This document shows, piece after piece, positions 8,067 to 17,086 of a stretch of 64,000 nt of DNA. The DNA comes from an uncultured Eubacteriales bacterium. Its GTDB lineage: Bacteria > Bacillota > Clostridia > Oscillospirales > Oscillospiraceae. Location: positions 1 to 64,000 of the forward strand of contig CAUGSS010000006.1 in the NCBI GenBank assembly GCA_959602365.1, given 5' to 3'. The notes under the pieces were generated by a model, which worked only from the letters and a program-made list of their open reading frames with translations, searched no databases and was not told the DNA's origin. How positions within the stretch are numbered: position 1 is the first letter of the stretch; each line of letters begins with the position of its first letter. The position numbers were made by a program, and so were the translations under genes.

Positions 8067-8306
8067 ATGAAACGGGTAAAAGCCGCCTGTATCTGTCAGA
8101 CGCTGCATTTTATGACAAAGGAAGAGGAGCAGCCGGAGAGCGCTATCCGCTGGGTCCGCCAGGAGGTGGAACAATATAAGAAGGGGTTGGAGCGCAGCCA
8201 CACCAAGTATCGGATTCTGGAGGAGACGGAGCAGCCTGACGGCTCCATGATAGTCAAGGTCATCAAGCAGTACAATACCAGCCCGGTGGGAGACTATCTG
8301 GATTGA
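8067..8306 (+). CDS. Small conserved-type hypothetical protein
   Basis: 79 residues, soluble and charged: a helical N-terminal half (AIRWVRQEVEQYKKGLERSH) and a beta-type C-terminal half (YRILEETEQPDGSMIVKVIK). The start is the ATG at 8067, ten bases after GGAGG; the ATG at 8060 in another frame is too close to the ribosome-binding site. It stands alone between two repeat blocks with its own promoter, which argues that it is a real gene. Function unknown. Confidence 0.65.
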   Translation: MKRVKAACICQTLHFMTKEEEQPESAIRWVRQEVEQYKKGLERSHTKYRILEETEQPDGSMIVKVIKQYNTSPVGDYLD

Positions 8307-8539
8307 TCCCGCCCCGGCGGGGAAGATCGCGTAAAATGGAATTCCGCCCTGGAGACGGCCCCACGCGGCCGCTCCGGAGCGGAGCTTTGTTTTCCTCATA
8401 TGGATAGAAGGCCCTGCTGTACGGTTGGAGTGCCCTTTTTCTGCCGTCCGGACTTTTTCCATTGGCTTTCTTTCAGGACGCTTTCCGTCTAGGCCTGCTG
8501 AGTGTGTTCCTTCGTTGACCTCTTGAGCGCTTCCCTTCT

Positions 8540-9190
8540 GTCCTCCTGAGCACTTTCACTCTATGTCATCCTGAGCGGAGCGAAGGATCTTCTTTTGCCG
8601 CCCGGCGGTCATGGGGTAAAAAGATCCTTCGTCGCTGGCGCTCCTCAGGATGACAGGGGCGGGGGGAAATGTCATCCTGAGCACACCACCCATTGTCATC
8701 CTGAGCACATCCCCCATTGTCATCCTGGGCGCTTTCCCCTCTGTCATCCTGAGCGGAGCGAAGGATCTTTTTTTGCCGCCCAGCGGTTGGGGGAAGAAGA
8801 TCCTTCGTCGCTGGCGCTCCTCAGGATGACAGGGGCGGGGGAAATGGCATCCTGAGCACATCCCCCCATTGTCATCCTGGGCGCTTTCCCCTCTGTCATC
8901 CTGAGCGGAGCGAAGGATTTTCTTTCGCCGTCTGCGGCTGTAGGAAGAAGATCCTTCGTCGCAGGCGCTCCTCAGGATGACAGGGGCGGGGGAAATGTCA
9001 TCCTGAGCACTTTCACTCTATGTCATCCTGGGCGCTTTCCCCTCTGTCATCCTGAGCGGAGCGAAGGATCTTTTTTTGCCGTCCAGCGGTTGGGGAGAAG
9101 AAGATTCTTCGTCGGCTTCGCCTCCTCAGGATGACAGGAAGGGAGGCGGGGCTGGCTGGGATGACAGGAGGGAAAAATGTGGTTTCTCAG
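8540..9190. repeat. Cluster of four palindromic repeats
   Basis: Palindrome cores at 8565-8654, 8743-8830, 8895-8981 and 9046-9135, separated by degenerate minisatellite units (GTCATCCTGAGCACATCCCC and variants). Orientation is opposite to the 7160-7860 block: GGAGCGAAGGATC is on the left and CGTCGCTGGCGCTCC on the right. The block lies between the convergent 8067 gene and aspS. Confidence 0.9.
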
Positions 9191-9281
9191 GATAACAGGG
9201 GCGGCGCAGGAAGAGAGACCTCTCCGCCCCTGCGGGGCACCTCCCCTTTCATGGGAGACAAGGGGAAGTGCTGTGGAAAAC

Positions 9282-11060
9282 TTATTCCTCCACGTCGCCT
9301 ACGATGGCGATATGCACTTCCTCCAGCTGCTTGGGCTCCACGGCGGAGGGGGAGCCCATCATCACGTCCTGGGCGTTTTTGTTCATGGGGAAGGGGATGA
9401 CCTCCCGGATGGAGTCCTCGCCGGAGAGCAGCATGACCATCCGGTCCACCCCGGGGGCGATGCCCGCGTGGGGGGGCGCGCCGTAGGTGAAGGCGTTGTA
9501 CATGGCGGGGAACTTCGCCTTCACGTCCTCCTCGCCCAGCCGCACCAGCTCGAAGGCCTTGACCATGATCTCCGGGTCATGGTTCCGCACCGCGCCGGAG
9601 GACAGCTCCACGCCGTTGCACACCAGATCGTACTGGTCGGCGGTGATCTCTAGGGGGTCGATCTCCCCCCGCTCCGCCTTCAGCAGCACATCCAAGCCGC
9701 CGGAGGGCATGGAAAACGGGTTGTGGCAGAACTCCAGCTCTCCCGACTCCTCCCCGATCTCGTACATGGGGAAGTCCACGATCCAGCAGAACTCATAGCG
9801 CTCGGTGTCCATGTGGCCCTCGCAGGCCTGGCCCAGCTTGCTGCGCAGCACCCCGGCGGTCTTCTGGGCGGCGGAGCGCTTGCCGGCGGTGAAGCCCACA
9901 AAATCCCCGGCCTTCAGGCCCAGGGCCGCCGTCAGAGCCTCTTTCTTGTCCTGGAGGAACTTGCTGACGCCGCCGGTCAGGGCGCCGGAGTCGTCCACCT
10001 TGCACCAGTAGGCCTTCTCCCCGGCCTGGACCTCCACTTCGGCGCACAGCTTGTCGATAGCCTTCCGGGCCAGCTTGCAGCCGGAGACCACGACGGCCTT
10101 CACGCACTCGGCCTGGAAGGGGCCGAACTCGGTCTCAGCGCAGATGCCGGTCACGTCCTGGAGGGTCAGGTCGATGCGCAGGTCGGGCTTGTCGGTGCCG
10201 TAGACCTCCATGGCCTCCCGGTAGGGGATGCGGCGGAAGGGGGCGGCGGAGGCGATGTCATACTTGCCGTACTTGGCGAAGATGGGGGGCAGCACGTCCT
10301 CCAGCACCGCGAACACGTCGTCCTGGGTGGCGAAGGCCATCTCCATGTCCAGCTGGTAGAACTCGCCGGGGGAGCGGTCGCCCCGGGCGTCCTCGTCCCG
10401 GAAGCAGGGGGCGATCTGGAAATAGCGGTCGAAGCCGGCGGTCATCAGCAGCTGCTTGAACTGCTGGGGGGCCTGGGGCAGGGCGTAGAACTTGCCCGGG
10501 TGCTTCCGGGAGGGCACCAGGTAGTCTCTGGCCCCCTCCGGGGAGGAGGCGGTCAGGATCGGGGTGGTGATCTCCAGAAAGCCGTGCTCGGTCATGGCCT
10601 GGCGCAGGGCGGAGACCACATTGCACCGCAGCACGATGTTGTCCCGCACCGCCGGGTTGCGCAGGTCCAGATAGCGGTACTTGAGCCGGGCGGACTCGTC
10701 CGCCTCCCGGCTGCGGTTGATCTCAAAGGGCAGCTCGTTGTGGCGGCAGCGGCCCAGCACCTTGATCTCGCTGGGGACGATCTCCACCTCGCCGGTGGCC
10801 ATCTTGGGGTTCTTGCTGGCCCGCTCCCGCACCGTGCCGGTGACCTGGATGGTGGACTCCTTGTTCAGGGGCTTGACGACGGACATCATCTCCTCGTCCT
10901 CGATGACCACCTGGGTGGTGCCGTAGAAGTCCCGGACGATGACGAAGGCGAAATTCTGGCCCACCTCCCGGACGTTTTCCATCCATCCGGCGATGGTGAC
11001 GGTCTTGCCCGCGTCGCTCAGCCGCAGCTGGCCGCAGGTGTGGGTTCTGGATTGAAACAT
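9282..11060 (-). CDS. aspS: Aspartyl-tRNA synthetase
   Basis: 592 residues, full bacterial length. The N-terminal OB fold (CGQLRLSDAGKTVTIAGWME) binds the anticodon. Class II motif 2 is FRDEDARGDRSPGEFYQLD and motif 3 GIAPGVDRMVMLL. The GAD insertion domain lies between motifs 2 and 3 (about residues 280-420). The start is the ATG at 11060 with GAGGT seven bases upstream; the GTG at 11069 overlaps that site. It charges tRNA-Asp (possibly also tRNA-Asn). Last gene of the hisS-patatin-mrr-aspS run, 26 bases after the Mrr gene. Confidence 0.97.
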   Translation of the reverse strand: MFQSRTHTCGQLRLSDAGKTVTIAGWMENVREVGQNFAFVIVRDFYGTTQVVIEDEEMMSVVKPLNKESTIQVTGTVRERASKNPKMATGEVEIVPSEIKVLGRCRHNELPFEINRSREADESARLKYRYLDLRNPAVRDNIVLRCNVVSALRQAMTEHGFLEITTPILTASSPEGARDYLVPSRKHPGKFYALPQAPQQFKQLLMTAGFDRYFQIAPCFRDEDARGDRSPGEFYQLDMEMAFATQDDVFAVLEDVLPPIFAKYGKYDIASAAPFRRIPYREAMEVYGTDKPDLRIDLTLQDVTGICAETEFGPFQAECVKAVVVSGCKLARKAIDKLCAEVEVQAGEKAYWCKVDDSGALTGGVSKFLQDKKEALTAALGLKAGDFVGFTAGKRSAAQKTAGVLRSKLGQACEGHMDTERYEFCWIVDFPMYEIGEESGELEFCHNPFSMPSGGLDVLLKAERGEIDPLEITADQYDLVCNGVELSSGAVRNHDPEIMVKAFELVRLGEEDVKAKFPAMYNAFTYGAPPHAGIAPGVDRMVMLLSGEDSIREVIPFPMNKNAQDVMMGSPSAVEPKQLEEVHIAIVGDVEE

Positions 11061-11086
11061 GGTTGACACCTCATTACAATTTGTGT

Positions 11087-12034
11087 TTACTGGTCCTGGC
11101 TGAAAAAGTCGGAGTTCAGCTGTTTGATGGTATAGGTCTGCACCGGGGAGACGCCGATGTTGTACTCGATCATCAGCCGGGTCAGGGTATCCCCGTCCAC
11201 CAGCACGATGTGCTGCCGCTGGGCGGTCTCGATGGCGTTGGGGGAGAATTTGCAGGTGGTGATGAACAGCCCCTTGGAGCCGCCCCGGTCCTGGAGGGCG
11301 CCGCAGAATTTATGGATCTCCGGCCGGGAGACGACGGTGTCCGGCGCCCAGCGCTTGGCCTGGAGGTAGATCTGGCTGAAGCCCAGCTTGTCCTCCTTGA
11401 TGACCCCGTCAATGCCCCCGTCGCCGGTGCGGCCGGTGACAATCCCCGCGTCCTCAAAGGGGCCGCCATAGCCCATCTTCAGCAGCAGCTGGACCACCAG
11501 ATGCTCGAAAAATTCCGGGGACTGGGCCATGATCTCCTCCATCAGCTCCTGGGCCAGGGCGGCGTTGAGTTGCCCCATGGCCGCCTCAATGGTGTCCTGG
11601 GGGGTCTCCCGGGCCTGGAGGGGCTCCGGCGCCTGCCCGGGCTGCCCTGCCGGTGCGGCGGGCTGGGTGGTGCCGTACTGGCCTCCGTTACGAGACTGGA
11701 AAAATTCCACGAAGGAGGGGAAGCGCATCAGGTACCGGTTGTCGATCTCCAGCCCCGGGGTGTTCAGCGCCCGCCGGCCCTCCTCCGTCAGCTGATAGCA
11801 GCCCCGGGCCGGCCGGCGCACCAGCCCGGCTTTCAGCAGGTAGGTGCCTGCCCAACTCACCCGGCTGGAAAAGGTGGTCTGGCTGCTGTTGGGCAGCAGC
11901 TGGGCCTGTTCCTCCTGGGTCACCGAGAGTTGCCGGGCCACGCTGTCCCGGATCTCCCGGACCCGGTGCACCTGCCCGTCGGCCAGGGCGGTCAGAACGG
12001 GCCGGTAGCATTGATCGTATTTCGGAATTGCCAA
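11087..12034 (-). CDS. Mrr-type restriction endonuclease-like protein
   Basis: 315 residues. The N-terminal Mrr_N winged-helix domain (AIPKYDQCYRPVLTALADG, residues 2-90) is followed by a PD-(D/E)xK nuclease domain at about 185-300. Catalytic signature: GDGGIDG, then QAKRW (D...QxK). The start is a TTG at 12034, seven bases after GAGGT; the family usually starts at (M)AIPKY, which supports it. Mrr enzymes cut modified or otherwise aberrant DNA. It lies between the tRNA synthetase genes, 37 bases after the patatin gene, with no methyltransferase nearby. It could be a defence or DNA-quality-control nuclease. Confidence 0.88.
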   Translation of the reverse strand: MAIPKYDQCYRPVLTALADGQVHRVREIRDSVARQLSVTQEEQAQLLPNSSQTTFSSRVSWAGTYLLKAGLVRRPARGCYQLTEEGRRALNTPGLEIDNRYLMRFPSFVEFFQSRNGGQYGTTQPAAPAGQPGQAPEPLQARETPQDTIEAAMGQLNAALAQELMEEIMAQSPEFFEHLVVQLLLKMGYGGPFEDAGIVTGRTGDGGIDGVIKEDKLGFSQIYLQAKRWAPDTVVSRPEIHKFCGALQDRGGSKGLFITTCKFSPNAIETAQRQHIVLVDGDTLTRLMIEYNIGVSPVQTYTIKQLNSDFFSQDQ

Positions 12035-12071
12035 GTCAATCACCTCGTGCTTTTGTCCATTCGGCCCGGCC

Positions 12072-12914
12072 TCACAGCCCCAGAAATTCCGGCACTTTGG
12101 CCCCGTCCCGGAGGCCTTTCTCATAGAGCATGTCCATGTCCTCTTTGGTCCGCTTCAGGGTGGACATATGGCCGATGGAGTCCGGGGAGAGCAGCAGCAG
12201 CTTTCCCGCCGCCTCATACTCTTTGGCCAGGGCAACCCCGTCGTTGTATTTTTTCCAGCGCAGGGAGAGCTGCTCCGCCGCCTGAGGATAGGTTCGGCGC
12301 AGAATCCGGGCGAATGTGGCGTCGTCTTTTGGGGTGCGCAGGGTGTCCCTCGGCTTGGTCAGGATGAGCACCACCTTGTCGCAGCCGTCGGCAAAGGCCT
12401 TGGCCACCGGCACCGGATCGGCCATCCCCCCGTCAAAGAACAGCCGCTCCCCGATGCGCTGGGGCTGGCAGGCCACCGGCAGGGCGCTGGAGGCCTTGCA
12501 CACGGCGAAATTGTCCCGGGAGACATAGCTGCGGTCCAGATAGACGGTCTCTCCGGTGCGGGCGTCACAGGCCACCGCGTAAAATTCCGCCGGGTTGGCC
12601 GCGAAGGCGTCGTAGTCCAGGGGATTTTCCCCGTCGGAGTTGGACAGGGTGGAGTACACATAGTCCAGGTCCACATAGTTGTGTTTGCGGATAAAGTTGC
12701 CGAAGCTGGCGTATTGCCTGCGGAAGCCGTAGACTGTGTAGAAGGTGTAGTTGCGCCCCCGCTGGCCTGCCAGATAGGAGGCCAGGTTGGCGCTGCCGGC
12801 GGAGACGCCGATGGCGTAGTTGAAGTGTATCCCTCTGTCCAGACAGGTGTCCAACACCCCGCAGCCATAGACGCCTCGGAAGCCGCCTCCGGCGTCCAGC
12901 ACACCGATTTTCAT
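12072..12914 (-). CDS. Patatin-like phospholipase
   Basis: 280 residues of the patatin/RssA-YjjU family. Oxyanion motif DAGGGFRGVYG near the N-terminus, nucleophile elbow GVSAG (Ser about 44), and the catalytic Asp in DGG (FFDGGMADPVP). The start is the ATG at 12914 after GGAGGT. It is a probable serine acyl hydrolase acting on lipids. Position between hisS and the Mrr gene on the same strand suggests co-transcription. YjjU-like proteins are widespread housekeeping genes, so a defence role should not be assumed. Confidence 0.9.
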   Translation of the reverse strand: MKIGVLDAGGGFRGVYGCGVLDTCLDRGIHFNYAIGVSAGSANLASYLAGQRGRNYTFYTVYGFRRQYASFGNFIRKHNYVDLDYVYSTLSNSDGENPLDYDAFAANPAEFYAVACDARTGETVYLDRSYVSRDNFAVCKASSALPVACQPQRIGERLFFDGGMADPVPVAKAFADGCDKVVLILTKPRDTLRTPKDDATFARILRRTYPQAAEQLSLRWKKYNDGVALAKEYEAAGKLLLLSPDSIGHMSTLKRTKEDMDMLYEKGLRDGAKVPEFLGL

Positions 12915-13065
12915 CCCTTGTTCTACCTCCATTGCTTGTCTCACCTGAGTTGATGCCGTGGGTCACAGTTTGCCGGGCAGAGGCGGGGCGGAAAAGGGCC
13001 CGGGCGGGCCGCCGCCCTCCTTTGCCTGCCGCCGTTTCTTTGCCCGCCCCGGAAGGCCGGGAGGG

Positions 13066-14415
13066 TTACTCCCGGATGGGCTTGCCTCCCTGCCGGGCGG
13101 CGATGGCGGCGGCGATGGCGGCGATGGCCTCCTGCTCCGGGGCAGTGTACTGCTCGCCCGAAGAGAGATCCTTCCACTTCACCGCCCCGGCGGAGATTTC
13201 GTCCTCCCCCAAAAAGACCACAAAGGGGATGGCCAGCTTGTCGGCATAGCTCATCTTGGCCTTGAACTTCTTCTTCTCGGTGTAGAGCTGGGTGCGCACC
13301 CCCGCCTCCCGCAGGGAGGTGGCCAGGGAGATGGCCGGGGACAGGTCCCCGGTCATGGGGAGCACCAGCACGTCGGCGGGGGCGGTGGGCAGGTCGGGAT
13401 TCAGCATCCCCTGCTCCCCCAGCACATAGAACAGCCGGGTCAGGCCGATGGAGATGCCCACCCCGGGCAGGGCCTTGTTGGTGTAGTATTCGGCCAGGTT
13501 GTCGTACCGGCCGCCGGAGCAGATGCTGCCCACCTCCGGGTGGTCCAGCAGGGTGGTCTCGTAGACGGTGCCGGTGTAGTAGTCCAGCCCCCGGGCGATG
13601 GTCAGGTCCACCGCAAAGTTCTCCTCGGGCACCCCGAAGGCGGCCAGGCAGCCGGTCACGGTGGCCAGCTCCTCCAGACCGGCGTCAAAGACCTCATTGC
13701 GGCCCCGGTAGCCCTCCAGGGCGGCCAGGACCTGGGCGTTGGTGCCCCGGATGGCGATGAACTTCAGGATCTCCTCCGCCGCGGCGGGGGAGACGCCGCA
13801 CTCCTCCACCAGCAGCTGACCCACCTTGTCGGCGCCGATCTTGTCCAGCTTGTCCACGGTGCGCATCACCGCCTGGCTCTGGGACTCCAGGCCCTGCATG
13901 GCGTAGAAGCCGTTGAGGATTTTGCGGTTGTTCACCCGGATGACGAAGCGCTTCAGCCCCAGTTCGGAGAAGGTGCGGTAGATGATGGAGGGGATCTCCG
14001 CCTCGTTGACGATGTCCAGGGCGCCGTCCCCGATGATGTCGATGTCCGCCTGATAAAACTCCCGGAACCGGCCCCGCTGGGCCCGCTCCCCCCGGTACAC
14101 CTTGCCGATCTGGTAGCGGCGGAAGGGAAAGGTGAGCTGGCCGTAGTTCAGGGCCACATACTTGGCCAGGGGGACCGTCAGGTCAAAGCGCAGGGCCAGG
14201 TCGCTGTCCCCCTTGGTGAAGCGGTAGATCTGCTTTTCGGTCTCGCCGCCCCCCTTGGCCAGCAAAATCTGGGCGTCCTCGATGAGGGGGGTGTCCAGGG
14301 GGGTGAAGCCGTAGAGGGAGTAGGTGCGTCTCAGGGTCTCCATGATGCGCTCCATCTGCTGCTGGGGGGCGGGGAGCAGCTCCATAAAGCCCGAGAGGGT
14401 GCGGGGTTTGATCAT
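13066..14415 (-). CDS. hisS: Histidyl-tRNA synthetase
   Basis: 449 residues. Class II motif 2 is YRGERAQRGRFREFYQ, and the two histidine-specific motifs are LDYYTGTVYE (HisA) and SICSGGRYDNL (HisB). The C-terminal anticodon-binding domain begins near residue 335 (DVLVLPM). The ATG at 14415 follows GGAAAGGA at 12 bases. No T-box leader is seen upstream; the spacer runs directly into a repeat block. First gene of the synthetase run. Confidence 0.97.
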   Translation of the reverse strand: MIKPRTLSGFMELLPAPQQQMERIMETLRRTYSLYGFTPLDTPLIEDAQILLAKGGGETEKQIYRFTKGDSDLALRFDLTVPLAKYVALNYGQLTFPFRRYQIGKVYRGERAQRGRFREFYQADIDIIGDGALDIVNEAEIPSIIYRTFSELGLKRFVIRVNNRKILNGFYAMQGLESQSQAVMRTVDKLDKIGADKVGQLLVEECGVSPAAAEEILKFIAIRGTNAQVLAALEGYRGRNEVFDAGLEELATVTGCLAAFGVPEENFAVDLTIARGLDYYTGTVYETTLLDHPEVGSICSGGRYDNLAEYYTNKALPGVGISIGLTRLFYVLGEQGMLNPDLPTAPADVLVLPMTGDLSPAISLATSLREAGVRTQLYTEKKKFKAKMSYADKLAIPFVVFLGEDEISAGAVKWKDLSSGEQYTAPEQEAIAAIAAAIAARQGGKPIRE

Positions 14416-14484
14416 AAAAATAAACAGTCCTTTCCCGGGCCGGTTCCGGCCCGTGCGGTTGATTTGAAACGATTTTATCTGTCC

Positions 14485-15395
14485 TCCTGAGGGGCGCGCT
14501 GGTTTCCCCTCTTGTTATTCTGAGGAAGGCACGGGTTCCCCATGTCATCCGGAGGAGTGTGCTGTTTCCCCTTGTGTCGTCCTGATAGATATGCTGTTTT
14601 CCCTGTATCATCCGGAGGAGTATGCTGTTTTCCCCCATGTCATCCCGAGGGACGTGCTGTTTCCCTCCACGTCATCCCGAGGAGCTTGCTGTTTCCCTCC
14701 ACGTCATCCTGAGGAGCTTGCTGTTTCTCTCTGCGTCATCCGGAGGAGCTTGCTGTTTCTCTCTGCGTCATCCGGAGGAGCTTGCCGTTTCTCTCTGCGT
14801 CATCCTGAGGAGGCGAAGCCGACGAAGGATCTTTTTTCTGGGTCCGGCGAGTTTGGGGAAGAAGATCCTTCGCTGCGCTCAGGATGACAGAGGAAAGAGA
14901 ATCAGGATAACAGGGGAAAGAGAATCAGGGTGACGGGGGAAAGAGAATCAGGATAACGGGGGAAAGAATCTCAGGATGGCGGGAAACGGTGCAGGATGGC
15001 AGAGAAACAGAGGCGCTTCCACTTTCCTTGTGATCCGGAGGGGCTTTGTTTCCCTCTTGTCATTCGGAGGAGCGCACAGTTTTCCCATGTCATCCTGAGG
15101 AGCTTGCCGTTTCTCTCTGCGTCATCCTGAGGAGGCGAAGCCGACGAAGGATCTTTTTTCTGGGTCCGGCGAGTTTGGGGAAGAAGATCCTTCGCTGCGC
15201 TCAGGATGACAGAGAAAAGAGAATCAGGATAACAGGGGAAAGAGAATCAGGGTGATGGGGAAAGAGGCTCAAAATGGAAGGGCAAGAGGCTCAGAATGAG
15301 GGGAAAAGGGGGCACAGAATGACAGTGGAAAAAGGCACAGGATGACAGGGAGAAGCACTCAGTATGACAGGGGAATGGCAGTGCGGCGGAGGGAT
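14485..15395. repeat. Long repeat block, two palindromes and minisatellites
   Basis: Left-arm units of about 32 bp (GTCATCCGGAGGAGCTTGCT plus a pyrimidine tail) run from about 14490 to 14798. Palindrome cores lie at 14799-14888 and 15121-15210; these two are nearly identical in the interior (TTTTCTGGGTCCGGCGAG). Right-arm units (CAGGATAACAGGGGAAAGAG and variants) separate and follow them. The block fills the spacer between hisS and mgsA. Confidence 0.9.
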
Positions 15396-15762
15396 AGGAA
15401 AGAGACCGCCCAAAAAGACGAAAAAAAGGCAAAGCCCTGCTCTCGTCCCCCGGTATTGACCGCTTTGGGACGCAAGCAGGCTCTGCTTTGCGTGGTGCCA
15501 CCCAAATTCAACGCCGCTGGCTCCCTGTAGCGCAGTGCAGGGGGTCAGGGCGTCCTCTTGTCCTTCTGGGGCGCGGGAAGGGGACCGCGGCCGTCTCCGG
15601 CCCCGCTCCGCCGCTGTCTTCCGCCCCTCTTTTCGTGGCAGGGCTTCCAGCCTGTGGCCCTGTTCTCTGGCCGAAGGGGCTGGGGCGTACTCGTGCGGCT
15701 TCATTGCGGATTGTACCTGTCTGGTTGTGTTCTCTCTTCTGTGCGCTGTCCTTCCGGCGCCC
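15396..15762. other. Gene-free GC-rich spacer
   Basis: Between the repeat block and the end of mgsA. No supported open frame, RNA gene or clear hairpin terminator is seen; open frames crossing it are low-complexity Arg/Pro/Gly-rich readings typical of GC-rich spacer. Confidence 0.5.
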
Positions 15763-16179
15763 TCACAGGGGCCGCTGCTTGTTTCTGGGATGGGCGATCT
15801 CCCGCCAGTCCAGGTCGCCCCGGGCCAGTCCCTGGATCAGCATCTCGGCAGTGGCCAGGTTGGTGGCGATGGGCACGTTGTGCTCGTCGCAGAGCTTGCG
15901 GATATAGGTCAGGCTGGCCTCGTCCTCCTCGTCCTTGGGGTAGGAGAAGTAGAGCACCATGTCGATCTCATCATAGGTGATGCGGGCGCCGATCTGCTGG
16001 ACGCCGCCGTGAGCCCGGCTCATGAACAGCTTGACGTCCATGCCGGTGGCGTCGGCCACCACCCGGCCTGTGGTGCCGGTGGCACAGATGGTATGTTTGG
16101 AGAGAATCCCACAGTAGGCAATGCAGAACTGGATCATCAACTCTTTTCGGTTGTCGTGGGCGATGAGCGCAATGTTCAT
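15763..16179 (-). CDS. mgsA: Methylglyoxal synthase
   Basis: 138 residues, the usual length. Near the N-terminus IALIAHDNRK carries the His/Lys of the phosphate site; ATGTTG binds the substrate phosphate, and the MSRAHGGVQQIGARI segment is the family signature ending the active-site loop. It converts dihydroxyacetone phosphate to methylglyoxal and phosphate, a bypass of lower glycolysis. The start is the ATG at 16179; a GTG nine bases upstream overlaps the AAGGAA site. It follows minD by 48 bases, an association common in Clostridia. Confidence 0.96.
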   Translation of the reverse strand: MNIALIAHDNRKELMIQFCIAYCGILSKHTICATGTTGRVVADATGMDVKLFMSRAHGGVQQIGARITYDEIDMVLYFSYPKDEEDEASLTYIRKLCDEHNVPIATNLATAEMLIQGLARGDLDWREIAHPRNKQRPL

Positions 16180-16227
16180 GGGGGTCACACTTCCTTTCTC
16201 TGTTATGGTTTCGGGTTCTGTCAGACG

Positions 16228-16968
16228 TCAGAAGCGCATCAGAGGAACCCGCTCTCCGGTGATGCGCCGGGCGATGTTGTAATAGGCTTGCGCCGCCCCT
16301 TTGCGGGCCACGGTGATGATGCTGGTTCCCCGGGCGGCGGCCAGGGGGACGGTCTCGTCCTCGGGCACCATGCCCAGCAGGGGAAGGCCGGTCTGGTCCA
16401 TGGCGTCGTCAATGTTCATGCGCAGTTTGCGCAGCAGCCGGGGCTTTACCCGGTTGACCACCAGGTGAAGGGGGATATTCAGCCGGCGCAGCCGCTGGAC
16501 GGCGGCCTGACCGTCCCGCAGGGCGGCATAGTCGGTGCTGCTGACCAAAAGGGCCCGGTCGGCGGCACAGGTGGCCAGCTGAAAGCCGGCCCCCACTCCC
16601 GCGGGGGAGTCGATGATGCAGAAGTCAAATTGCTCCCGCACCTGGCGCATCAGGCGGCGCATGCCGTCCTCATCTACCCCGGCGGGGAGGGTCACCGGCG
16701 CGGTGAGCAGAAAGAGGTTTTTCAATTCCCTGTGCTCCACGGCGGCCCGCTCCAGGCTGCACCGGTGCTCGATCACGTCGGTGAAGTCCATCAGGGCCTG
16801 ATCGGTCATGCCCAGCACCAGATCCAGGTTGCGCAGGCCGATGTCCCCGTCCAGGCACAGCGTCCGGTGCCCCATGGCGGCCAGGCAGGCGGCCACGCCG
16901 GCGGCGGTGGAGGTCTTTCCTGTGCCTCCCTTGCCGGAGGTGATGACGATGGCGGTGCCGATGCTCAT
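16228..16968 (-). CDS. minD: Septum site-determining ATPase MinD
   Basis: 246 residues. Deviant Walker A SGKGGTGKTS at the N-terminus, CLDGDIGLRNLD (A' region) and FCIIDSPAG (Walker B). MinD is a membrane-associated ATPase that places the division septum. The C-terminus (YYNIARRITGERVPLMRF) is shorter than usual and only weakly amphipathic, and neither minC nor minE is adjacent in the window. Transcribed from its own promoter (16993-17021) with a Noc-box-like palindrome just upstream. Confidence 0.9.
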   Translation of the reverse strand: MSIGTAIVITSGKGGTGKTSTAAGVAACLAAMGHRTLCLDGDIGLRNLDLVLGMTDQALMDFTDVIEHRCSLERAAVEHRELKNLFLLTAPVTLPAGVDEDGMRRLMRQVREQFDFCIIDSPAGVGAGFQLATCAADRALLVSSTDYAALRDGQAAVQRLRRLNIPLHLVVNRVKPRLLRKLRMNIDDAMDQTGLPLLGMVPEDETVPLAAARGTSIITVARKGAAQAYYNIARRITGERVPLMRF

Positions 16969-16992
16969 GGGGATCCCTACTTTCCTAAAGCT

Positions 16993-17021
16993 ACCTTATC
17001 ACAGAATGCTCTGCTTTTCAA
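16993..17021 (-). promoter_or_regulatory. Sigma-A promoter of minD-mgsA
   Basis: Minus-strand TTGAAA (17016-17021), a 17-base spacer and TAAGGT (16993-16998), about 25 bases before the minD start codon. Confidence 0.65.
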
Positions 17022-17023
17022 TG

Positions 17024-17039
17024 TTTTTCCCGGGAAATC
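17024..17039. promoter_or_regulatory. Noc-box-like palindrome
   Basis: TTTTTCCCGGGAAATC matches the Bacillus Noc-binding consensus TATTTCCCGGGAAATA at 14 of 16 positions. It lies two bases upstream of the minD -35 element. It may be a nucleoid-occlusion nucleation site for the noc product encoded at 28651-29475, or may affect minD expression; this is inference. Confidence 0.5.
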
Positions 17040-17086
17040 AGGGGCAGACCGCCGGGTTTTTTTGCCGCGGCCGCCCGGTTTATGCC

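Noticed and set aside
14416..14484. T-box riboswitch upstream of hisS
   Set aside because: No AGGGTGGNACC-type antiterminator sequence or specifier structure is seen; a repeat block begins within 70 bases.
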